Origin: JAPLUA01 sp964625855
Lineage (GTDB): Bacteria > Verrucomicrobiota > Verrucomicrobiia > Limisphaerales > UBA8199
Assembly (NCBI GenBank): GCA_964625855.1
Contig: CAZVFC010000032.1
Span: 1 to 64,000 of the forward strand
Direction: 5' to 3'
Length of the DNA: 64,000 nucleotides
Under the pieces are notes generated by a model, which saw only the letters and a program-made list of their open reading frames with translations, was not told where the DNA came from and ran no database searches. This document shows, in pieces, positions 42,357 through 49,857 of this stretch. The position numbers and the translations under genes were made by a program. The first letter of the stretch is position 1. The number at the start of each line of letters is the position of its first letter.

Positions 42357-43768
42357 TGAAAGTCTTATTGGTAGCAACGAATCGTGAGCGATCGCCCTAC
42401 CCGGTGGCGCCGCTGGGAGCGCTGTGCGTGGTCGCCGCCGCCCGCGACGCCGGCCACGAGGTGGATTTCCTGGACCTGGGGCTGTCCTCGGCTCCGAACC
42501 AGGCGCTTCAGAAAGCCCTTGGGAAGAATCAATACCAGGCGGTGGCGTTCGGGATCCGCAACCTCGACAACTGCTGGGCCTTTGCGCCGCGCCTGTATTT
42601 CGACGAGGTGCGGGAGCTGGCCGAGACCGTCAAGCGCTGCTTCGAAGGGCCGCTGATCCTGGGCGGCACGGGCTTCTCGGTTTCGCCGCACGGCTGGATG
42701 CAGCGACTGGATGCCGTTTGCGGGGTGATCGGCGAGGGCGAGCGCGCGTTCCCCGAAGTCTTGCGGCGGCTGGAGGCCGGGCAATCGCTGGAGGGGATTG
42801 ATGGCGTTATCACGACGCCCAAGAACGGCACCCCGATTGAGGAGCTGTCCGCCCCGGTCATCGAGAAGCTCAGCGCGCTGCCGCTCCCGGCGCACGACCT
42901 TTGCGGATACAAGCGCTACCTCAACCGCGGCGGCTTTGTGGGCGTGCAGACCAAGCGCGGGTGCCCGCTGGGCTGTGTCTATTGCATTTACCCCCAATTG
43001 GAAGGCAAGCGCTACCGGCTGCGTCCGCCCGAGGCGATTGTCGAGGAAATCGAGAAGGTGGTTGTGGGGGCGAAGCTCCAGCACTTCTTCTTCGTGGACA
43101 GCGTGTTCAATGACCCGCGGCACCACGCGTTGGCCGTCTGCGCCGCGCTCGCCAAGCGCAAGTTGCCGATTCATTGGTCGGCGTTCTGCAACCCGCTGGG
43201 GTTCGATGAGGAAGTGGCCAGGGCCATGGCGGCGGCAGGCTGCAACGGGGTGGAGTTCGGATTGGATGTCGCCACGCCCAAGATGCTGGAGGCGCTGGGC
43301 AAACCGTTCGGCCAGGCTGAGATCAAGATCGCCTTGAAAGCCGCGCGCGACGCCGGATTGCCTTTCGTGAGCTACATGTTGTTCGGCGGCCCGAGCGAGA
43401 CCTGGAAGGATGTGCAGGACACGCAGTCTTTCCTGAACACCTGCGCGCCCGCCCACGCTTTGTTCGCCTCGTTCGGCATCCGCGTCTATGAAGGCACATC
43501 GCTGGCCGTTACGGCGCGAAAGGAAGGTTTGGTGACCCGGGACCAGGACCTGTTCGAGCCGGTCTATTACCTTTCGCAGCCCATGGCCGAGAAGACCATC
43601 GAGAACCTTGACCGCATCTCCCGGCAACGCGCCGAGTGGACCTCGCCGGCCGATTGGCGGCGGCCCATGATGCTTTGGGCGCAGAAAGTGATGGTGCTGT
43701 TCCAGGTCCGGCCGCAGTGGAAATACATCCAGGGCTACGGCCTGCACATGCGAAAATGGCTCAAGTGA
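42356..43768 (+). CDS. B12-binding-domain radical SAM protein
   Basis: 470 residues. N-terminal cobalamin-binding-like Rossmann half (LLVATNRERSPYPVAPLGAL, AARDAGHEVDFLDLG, LILGGTGFSVSP, GEGERAFPEVLRRLE), then the radical SAM barrel with CPLGCVYC (Cys 203, 207, 210; CxxxCxxC) for the 4Fe-4S cluster, FVDSVFN, and GVEFGLDVATPKML. Enzymes of this class do methylations at unactivated carbons, ring contractions and other hard transformations. Cluster position suggests it tailors the ACP-bound product. The reaction cannot be read from sequence. Confidence 0.9.
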   Translation: MKVLLVATNRERSPYPVAPLGALCVVAAARDAGHEVDFLDLGLSSAPNQALQKALGKNQYQAVAFGIRNLDNCWAFAPRLYFDEVRELAETVKRCFEGPLILGGTGFSVSPHGWMQRLDAVCGVIGEGERAFPEVLRRLEAGQSLEGIDGVITTPKNGTPIEELSAPVIEKLSALPLPAHDLCGYKRYLNRGGFVGVQTKRGCPLGCVYCIYPQLEGKRYRLRPPEAIVEEIEKVVVGAKLQHFFFVDSVFNDPRHHALAVCAALAKRKLPIHWSAFCNPLGFDEEVARAMAAAGCNGVEFGLDVATPKMLEALGKPFGQAEIKIALKAARDAGLPFVSYMLFGGPSETWKDVQDTQSFLNTCAPAHALFASFGIRVYEGTSLAVTARKEGLVTRDQDLFEPVYYLSQPMAEKTIENLDRISRQRAEWTSPADWRRPMMLWAQKVMVLFQVRPQWKYIQGYGLHMRKWLK

Positions 43769-43817
43769 GCACCGCCCTCTGAACACTCGTGACACCCCAG
43801 CCACTCTCATCACGGCG

Positions 43818-45113
43818 GTGGATAGCCTGCCCCACGACATGACGAGAAGTGCTGACGGCCCCCGCATTTCATGCGATGTGCTGGTCATCGGCGGAGGCGC
43901 GGCGGGTGTGGCTGCCGCCACCGCCGCCGGCCGGGCGGGCGCGCGGGTGGTGTTGCTGGAGCGCTACGGATTTCTAGGGGGGCTGGCCACTGCGGCCCAG
44001 GTCGGCCCCGTGTGCGGCCTCTACCTGCGCGACAGCTCCAGCGCGCAAGCCACGCTGGTGGCCGGCGGGTTCATCGCAGAGTTTGCTGCGCGCCTGCAGC
44101 AAGCGGCCGGTCGGGCGTCCCTGCGGTTGGAGCGCGGGTTGTGGGTCTTGCCCCACTCGATCGCAGCCTTCGCGCGCGTGGCGGATGCCTTCATAAGCGA
44201 GTCCGGCAACCTCACCCCTGTCCTGCACGCCACGGTGTCTGAAGCAAAGGCGGAAGGCCGCCGCCTGGCCGAGGTGCGCGCCCTGGCATGGAACGAGCCT
44301 TTGTTCGTTCGCCCCGCCGCTGTGGTGGACTGCTCCGGGGAAGCCACCGCTGCTGTCCTCGCTGGAGCCGAGGTCGAGGACGGCGCGGCGGATCAGGTCC
44401 CGGCGCTGGTCTTCTGTTTGGAGGACGTTGATCCCGCTCTGTCCGAACGCGGGTTGCTGGAAGTACGCCGCGAATTGCGCCGCGGCGTGGACGAAGGCCG
44501 TTTGCCCGCCACGTGCGAACGGCTTTCGCTGGTCCCAGGGACGGGCGCCGATGGCCGACTGTCCCTCAAGCTCAACCTCTCGCCTGCAGAACCGGGCCGC
44601 GTCCCATGGCAACAAGTGACCGACTGGGAACGGCAGGCCCGCGCGCTGGTGGACGTTCTCGTGCGTTTCCTGGTGGACAACACCGCTTCCTGCCGGAATG
44701 CGCGCTTGCGCTCGGTCGCTCCCCAGCTCGGCATCCGGTCGGGACGCCGGATTCGAGGCCGCGCCAGGCTCATGGACAAGGATGTGCTGGGCGCGCAGAA
44801 GACTCCGCTCGGCATCGCCCGCGGTTGCTGGCCGATGGAACGCTGGGGAAGCAGCCCGCGGCCGGAGATGGTCTATCTCGAAGAGGGTGGCTACTATGAG
44901 ATACCGCTGGATTGCCTGCGGCCGGCGGAATTGGATAACGTGCTGGTCGCCGGCCGATGTTTCAGCGCTGAGGCCGGGGCCATGAGCTCAGCCCGTGTCA
45001 TTGGCACCGCGTTGGCGACCGGCTGGGCCGCGGGGACCGCCGCAGCATTCCAGGCGATGGGCCGGCCAGCAGATGAGGCAGTGGATGCGATTCGGAAGCA
45101 GATGCAAGAATGA
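43818..45113 (+). CDS. FAD-dependent oxidoreductase
   Basis: 431 residues of the FAD_oxidored/HI0933-like group. VLVIGGGAAGVAAATAAGRA (GxGxxG dinucleotide site), LLERYGFLGGLATAAQVGPV and the C-terminal NVLVAGRCFSAEAGAMSS, which closes the FAD site, are present. GTG 43818 gives 7 residues before ATG 43839, which is an equally good start. It overlaps the ligase gene by 4 bp. It likely oxidises or desaturates an intermediate of the pathway. Confidence 0.85.
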   Translation: MDSLPHDMTRSADGPRISCDVLVIGGGAAGVAAATAAGRAGARVVLLERYGFLGGLATAAQVGPVCGLYLRDSSSAQATLVAGGFIAEFAARLQQAAGRASLRLERGLWVLPHSIAAFARVADAFISESGNLTPVLHATVSEAKAEGRRLAEVRALAWNEPLFVRPAAVVDCSGEATAAVLAGAEVEDGAADQVPALVFCLEDVDPALSERGLLEVRRELRRGVDEGRLPATCERLSLVPGTGADGRLSLKLNLSPAEPGRVPWQQVTDWERQARALVDVLVRFLVDNTASCRNARLRSVAPQLGIRSGRRIRGRARLMDKDVLGAQKTPLGIARGCWPMERWGSSPRPEMVYLEEGGYYEIPLDCLRPAELDNVLVAGRCFSAEAGAMSSARVIGTALATGWAAGTAAAFQAMGRPADEAVDAIRKQMQE

Positions 45114-46549
45114 ACGTCTTCGAGAGTCTTTCTCGTTCAGCACAGCAATGGCCCGAGCGGACGGCGGTCATTGATGCCGCCGGGGCGCTGAACTACCAGT
45201 CCCTTTGGCGCGAGATCGAGGCTTTGCGGCTGCAGCTCGCCCAACTGGATGTGCGGGCGGGCCAGGGCGTCGGCATTCGCGCGCGCAACGGGCGCGGGTT
45301 CGTGATCGGCGCGCTGGCGGCGCTGGGCTGCGGCGCCGTCGTGATGCCCATCCACCACCAGATGAAGCCGGATGAACTCTCCGATATGCTCGCCAAGGCG
45401 CCCCTCAGCGTCATTCTGAGCGACGGTGTTGGCCCGGCGCCGCGCGGCGAAACCACCTGCCACTTGAAATTGCTGGATGGCAGCTCTTTGCGCTTCACGC
45501 GTCTGGCCGGTCCCCACCTTCCCCTGGCGCCGGGGATCGAAGACGCCGCGTTCGTGCGCTTCACTTCGGGCACAACCGGCGCGGCCAAAGGTGTGGTGCT
45601 GACCCATCGCGGGGTGCTGGAGCGCACCCGCGCCGCCAACACCGGCCTGGGGCTGACTTGGGAAGACCGGGTGCTTTGGGTTCTGCCGATGGCGTATCAT
45701 TTCTATGTCTCCATCCTCCTCTACCTCGAGGCCGGGGCCACCGTGATCGTCAGCGCCGATTACCTGGCGGAGAGCATCCTGGACGCCGCCATCACGCACA
45801 ACGCCACCTTCCTCTACGTAACCCCAATGCACGTGCGGATGTTGACCCGTGAACCCTCGGGCCGGAGGCTGCCGCCCACGCTCCGGCGCGTGATGTCCGT
45901 TTCGAGCCGGCTCGATCCCCAGGCGGCGCGGGATTTCCAGGCGCGGTATCGCATCCCGGTGGCCCAGGGCTACGGCATCATCGAAGTGGGGCTGCCGATC
46001 ATGAACATTGACGAGGCGGCCGATCATCCCGAGGCGATCGGACGCCCGCTGCCCGGGTTTGATGCGGCCATCGTGAACGAGGCCTTGGAGCCTGTGACCG
46101 ACGGCGAAACCGGGCAGCTTGCCTTGCGCGGCCCCGGCATGTTCGCCGGCTACCTCAGTCCGGCGCGACGCCGTGAGGAAGCGCTGCGGGATGGCTGGTT
46201 CTTCACCGGCGATCTCGCGCACCGGGACAGCGGCGGACGCATCGTGCTCGACGGGCGCAGTTCTTCGGTCATCAATGTCGCCGGCCTGAAGGTCTTCCCT
46301 GAGGAGGTTGCGGGCGTCCTGGACCAGCACCCGGCAGTGCTGCGTTCACGTGTGACCACTCGGCCGCACCCGCAGACCGGAGAAGTGGTCCACGCCGAGG
46401 TGCAGTTGCGCAGCAGCGGCCCGGGCGCCACACGGGAGGAGATACTTGCCTTCTGCCGCCACCGGCTCTCGAATTACAAAATCCCAACCTCCCTCGAATT
46501 GGTTGCCGAGCTCGATCTGACTTCCAGCGGCAAAGTGCGGCACGGATGA
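45110..46549 (+). CDS. Adenylate-forming acyl/aryl ligase (AMP-binding)
   Basis: 479 residues. FTSGTTGAAKGVVLTHRG is the P-loop-like A3 motif (Ala in place of the usual Pro), VAQGYGIIEVG matches A5, GWFFTGDLAHRDSGG A7, and LDGRSSSVINVAGLKVFPEEV A8. The A10 lysine is in TSSGKVRHG, which ends the protein, so the C-terminal subdomain is minimal but complete. It should activate a carboxylic acid as the adenylate and load it onto the ACP of this cluster or onto CoA. Confidence 0.9.
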   Translation: MNVFESLSRSAQQWPERTAVIDAAGALNYQSLWREIEALRLQLAQLDVRAGQGVGIRARNGRGFVIGALAALGCGAVVMPIHHQMKPDELSDMLAKAPLSVILSDGVGPAPRGETTCHLKLLDGSSLRFTRLAGPHLPLAPGIEDAAFVRFTSGTTGAAKGVVLTHRGVLERTRAANTGLGLTWEDRVLWVLPMAYHFYVSILLYLEAGATVIVSADYLAESILDAAITHNATFLYVTPMHVRMLTREPSGRRLPPTLRRVMSVSSRLDPQAARDFQARYRIPVAQGYGIIEVGLPIMNIDEAADHPEAIGRPLPGFDAAIVNEALEPVTDGETGQLALRGPGMFAGYLSPARRREEALRDGWFFTGDLAHRDSGGRIVLDGRSSSVINVAGLKVFPEEVAGVLDQHPAVLRSRVTTRPHPQTGEVVHAEVQLRSSGPGATREEILAFCRHRLSNYKIPTSLELVAELDLTSSGKVRHG

Positions 46550-48042
46550 AGCCGGACGTCGTCATCATCGGCGGCGGGGTCGCGGGGCTCGCTTGCGGCT
46601 GCTACCTCCAGATGAACGGCTACCGCACCGAGATCCTCGAAATGAACGATTCTCCCGGCGGCCTGTGCGTCGCCTGGGATCGGGGGCCTTATACCTTCGA
46701 CGGCTGCCTGCGCTGGCTGGTGGGCACCGACCCCGCCTCGATGTTCCACCGGGTCTGGAAGGAACTGGGCGCCATTGATGGGCGCCAGATCGCGCATCCC
46801 GAGGAGTTCCTGCGCGTCGAGAGCCGGGACGGCCAGGTGCTATCGGTCTCTACGGACCTGGACCGGTTTGCGCGGGATTGCAGGCGGCTCGCGCCGGAGG
46901 ACGCCCGCCTCATAGACGAGTTGGTCCGCGCGGCGCGGCGTTGCAGCCCGTTCGATCCGCCGGAGAAGGCGATGGAACTCATGACGATGGGCGAGAAGAT
47001 TCGGTTCGGGGTCCAGTTTCTCCCCATGATATGGACTCTGGGCACCTGGATGCGCCGCCCGGTCGGCTCGTATGTCAGCACCTACCGGAACCCGTTGCTG
47101 CGCGAGGTCTTGCTGGCACTGGCCGGCCACCCCCGCATGTCGGCCCTGGTGTTGGTGATGGTGCTGAGCTGGCGCGGGGCCGGGGATGGCGGCTACGTTG
47201 TGGGCGGCTCGCGCGCTTTCATCCAAGGCATCGCCTCGCGCTATGCGCGCCTGGGCGGCGTTATCCGGTTCAATGCGCCGGTCGCTTCGGTGACCGTCGA
47301 GAACGGCCGGGCGACCGGCGTGCGCTGCGCGGATGGAACCGTCGTTCCCGCTGGCGCTGTGGTCTCTTGCGCCGATGCCCACACCACGATCTTCAAGATG
47401 CTCGGCGGCCGATACGTCACGCGGCAGATCAGGCACTTCTACCAGAATGGCGAGGTCTTTCCCGGCTTGCTCCAGGCCTCGTTCGGCATCAACCAATCCT
47501 TCCCGGACGCGCCCCATGCCTTGAGCTTGCCGCTTTCGCGCCCGATCAAGGTGGACGACCACACAAGCCACGACCGCCTGGAGGTGGGAGTATTCGGCGA
47601 AGATTCGGGGTTCTGCCCGGCCGGCAAGACGGTCATGATCGTAAGGCTGTTCACGCGTTTCGACTACTGGGCCAAACTCCGAGACGAACGCCCGGCCGAC
47701 TACACCGAAGCGAAGGAGAATCTCATCCGCGACCTTGTGAGAATTCTCGACCAGCGGTTTCCGGGAGTGGCCAGCCAACTGGAGCAGGCCGACCTGGCGA
47801 CCCCGGCCACCTTCGCGCGTTTCACCGGGAACTGGCAGGGCAGCTTCCAGGGCTGGCTGCCCACGCCGCGCATCCTGAGACGGCGCCTGCCGCGTTCGCT
47901 GCCGGGCCTGGAGAACTTCTACCTGGCCGGCCACTGGCTGGACCCGGGCGGCGGGCTGCCTCCGGCGGCGCTTTCCGCCCGCTACGTCGCCCAAATCATT
48001 TGCGCGCGGGACGGCAAGGTGTTCACGACCAGTCCAGCGTGA
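46546..48042 (+). CDS. Phytoene desaturase-like FAD oxidoreductase
   Basis: 498 residues of the CrtI/CrtISO-like NAD(P)/FAD amine-oxidase fold. VVIIGGGVAGLACGCYLQMN and LEMNDSPGGLC bind FAD; GSRAFIQGIASRYARLGGVI and NFYLAGHWLDPGGGLPPAAL are typical CrtI-superfamily segments. Such enzymes desaturate, isomerise or saturate conjugated chains. No isoprenoid gene is nearby, so the substrate is more likely the ACP-linked chain of this cluster. The start overlaps the ligase stop by 4 bp and it is the last gene of the operon. Confidence 0.87.
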   Translation: MKPDVVIIGGGVAGLACGCYLQMNGYRTEILEMNDSPGGLCVAWDRGPYTFDGCLRWLVGTDPASMFHRVWKELGAIDGRQIAHPEEFLRVESRDGQVLSVSTDLDRFARDCRRLAPEDARLIDELVRAARRCSPFDPPEKAMELMTMGEKIRFGVQFLPMIWTLGTWMRRPVGSYVSTYRNPLLREVLLALAGHPRMSALVLVMVLSWRGAGDGGYVVGGSRAFIQGIASRYARLGGVIRFNAPVASVTVENGRATGVRCADGTVVPAGAVVSCADAHTTIFKMLGGRYVTRQIRHFYQNGEVFPGLLQASFGINQSFPDAPHALSLPLSRPIKVDDHTSHDRLEVGVFGEDSGFCPAGKTVMIVRLFTRFDYWAKLRDERPADYTEAKENLIRDLVRILDQRFPGVASQLEQADLATPATFARFTGNWQGSFQGWLPTPRILRRRLPRSLPGLENFYLAGHWLDPGGGLPPAALSARYVAQIICARDGKVFTTSPA

Positions 48043-48065
48043 GCCTCAAGCGGGACCGGCGCGGT

Positions 48066-49586
48066 TCAATCGCACGCCGGTGGGAAGCCCATTTCCTCGA
48101 CATACGTCTCCTGGAAGCCTTCGGCTTCATTCAAGGAAAGATGCTGGACCCGCGCCAGGATTTCGGGGTAAGCGCCGTGGTGCTCCTCCAGACCGAACAA
48201 GGCCAGCTTGGCGCCGAGCAAGGCGGTGTTCCCGGACGGTCTGACCTTCTCGGCCGGCACATCGAGCAGCCCGATGCGCCGGGCGCTGGTGTGGTTGATG
48301 TAGTTGCCGAATGCCCCGGCCAGGTAGATCTGCGCCAGGTCTTGTTTCGTGGCGCCCCATTGCTCCAACAGGAGCCGCAGGCCCGCCGCAATCGCGCCCT
48401 TGGCCAACTGCAGCTCGCGCACGTCCCACTGACTAAGGGTAACCGGCTCCGCCAGCGGGAGAGCCTCCCCGTCGGCGAGCCGGCCCGAGGGTTTGATCCA
48501 GCCAAGGTCCAGGCTTGCGGCCACGGCGTCCACCAATCCGCTGCCGCAGATGCCGCGGGGCGCGCCATCGTTCAACACGTGGCAAAGCAGTTTGCCGTCC
48601 TGCACGCGCACCTCGGAGATCGCGCCCGTGGCCGCGCGCATGCCCATCGAGATGCGGGCGCCCTCGAACGCCGGCCCCGCCGCCGTGGACGCGCACAGCA
48701 TCCGCTCGCGGTTGCCCACAACAATCTCCCCATTCGTGCCCAGATCAATCAGCGCGGCCAGCCGGTCGCTCTCGTGCAGCCGGGTCGCCAGCAGCCCGGC
48801 CAGGATATCGCTCCCAACAAAACTCCCCAGGCACGGGAGGAAATGCACCGTCGGGTTGCCGGGCAATTCCCAGCCCAGCGCAGCCGCCCGGAAGACCTGC
48901 AATCCAGGCGATACCGGCTCGAATGGATAATGTGAAAGCGGCTCGAGGTTGATGCCGCAGAACAGATGATGCATCACGGTGTTGCCCACCACGACCACGC
49001 TCGTCACCTCGTGGGCAGCGCCCGCAGCCGCGGCCAACAATTCCTTCGCCAACTGGCCGATTTGCTCGCGCACCAGGCCCTCCAGGGCAGGTTGGCCCCC
49101 ACCAGTCATGGCAAACTCGACCCGGCTCATAATGTCAGCGCCGTGTTTTGCCTGCTCATTAAGCGCTGCCCGCACCGCCAGCACGTGGCCCGTCTGCAGA
49201 TCAATCAACTGGGCGACAATGGTGGTGGTGCCCAGATCAACGGCGATGCCCCGGCCTTCCCGGGGCGCGAAGGTGAACGTCGTTTCGTCCGTCAGAATCG
49301 CCGCCTCCCATTGCTCTAGCTCGATCCGCAAATCGGCCTCCGCCCGCGCGCGACAGGCCAGCCGCCAGCCATTCGACACCTCAGCTTCGGTGAGCTTATG
49401 GCGGTCCTGGTCGGTGATGGGCAGCGAGCCCGCGAGTATCTTGATCTTACAGCCTTTGCAACGGCCGCGTCCGCCGCATGGGAACTCGACGCCATGAGCA
49501 AACAACACGTCCTGCAATGACGCGCCGCGCTCGACCTTGAGCACCTCGCCGAGCGGCAATAGTTCGACCTGGACCCAATCGCTCAT
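48066..49586 (-). CDS. 2Fe-2S/ASKHA corrinoid-reactivation-type protein
   Basis: 506 residues. N-terminal ferredoxin-like domain with CGGRGRCKGC and a distant LACRAR (Cys 37, 43, 46, 78) binding a 2Fe-2S cluster; then an ASKHA ATPase-like domain (IAVDLGTTTIVAQLIDL, VVVVGNTVMHHLFCG, AALIDLGTNGEIVVG, AAGPAFEGARISMGM, GICGSGLVDAVA, LAGAFGNYI). This is the architecture of RACE/RamA-type reductive activators of corrinoid proteins (DUF4445). ATG 49586 chosen over GTG 49607. It converges on the cluster with 23 bp between stops, next to a B12 enzyme. Confidence 0.85.
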   Translation of the reverse strand: MSDWVQVELLPLGEVLKVERGASLQDVLFAHGVEFPCGGRGRCKGCKIKILAGSLPITDQDRHKLTEAEVSNGWRLACRARAEADLRIELEQWEAAILTDETTFTFAPREGRGIAVDLGTTTIVAQLIDLQTGHVLAVRAALNEQAKHGADIMSRVEFAMTGGGQPALEGLVREQIGQLAKELLAAAAGAAHEVTSVVVVGNTVMHHLFCGINLEPLSHYPFEPVSPGLQVFRAAALGWELPGNPTVHFLPCLGSFVGSDILAGLLATRLHESDRLAALIDLGTNGEIVVGNRERMLCASTAAGPAFEGARISMGMRAATGAISEVRVQDGKLLCHVLNDGAPRGICGSGLVDAVAASLDLGWIKPSGRLADGEALPLAEPVTLSQWDVRELQLAKGAIAAGLRLLLEQWGATKQDLAQIYLAGAFGNYINHTSARRIGLLDVPAEKVRPSGNTALLGAKLALFGLEEHHGAYPEILARVQHLSLNEAEGFQETYVEEMGFPPACD

Positions 49587-49790
49587 ACTGGGGTGTTCAG
49601 TTGACACAGGTTCGCATTCGCTGCCGCCACCCTAGCCGGCGCCGGCGCGTCATTCGAGAGAATTCAAGTTGATCCGGGGAGTTTGCAGATGGCCTCGGGG
49701 CGGGAACCATGGACGGCCCCCCGCCCGGCTACGGTGGAGTTCCGGTGGGAATCGGGAGTTTTGGCCCCTTGGTTCTCCCGAAAGCGCAAG

Positions 49791-49816
49791 CCCCTCCGCG
49801 CGAGCGCGGAGGGGCC
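49791..49816. terminator. GC-rich hairpin downstream of cytochrome gene
   Basis: Perfect 11-bp stem GCCCCTCCGCG/CGCGGAGGGGC with a CGAG loop, 40 bp past the stop of the cytochrome gene. There is no T-run, so the terminator call is moderate. Confidence 0.5.
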
Positions 49817-49857
49817 TGGCGAATTCCAACTAACAGCCACGCGGAAGTCCGCGGCGG

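Noticed and set aside
47000..48935. Long plus-strand frame running through the activator gene
   Set aside because: It is an antisense shadow of the 2Fe-2S/ASKHA gene and out of frame with the CrtI-like protein.
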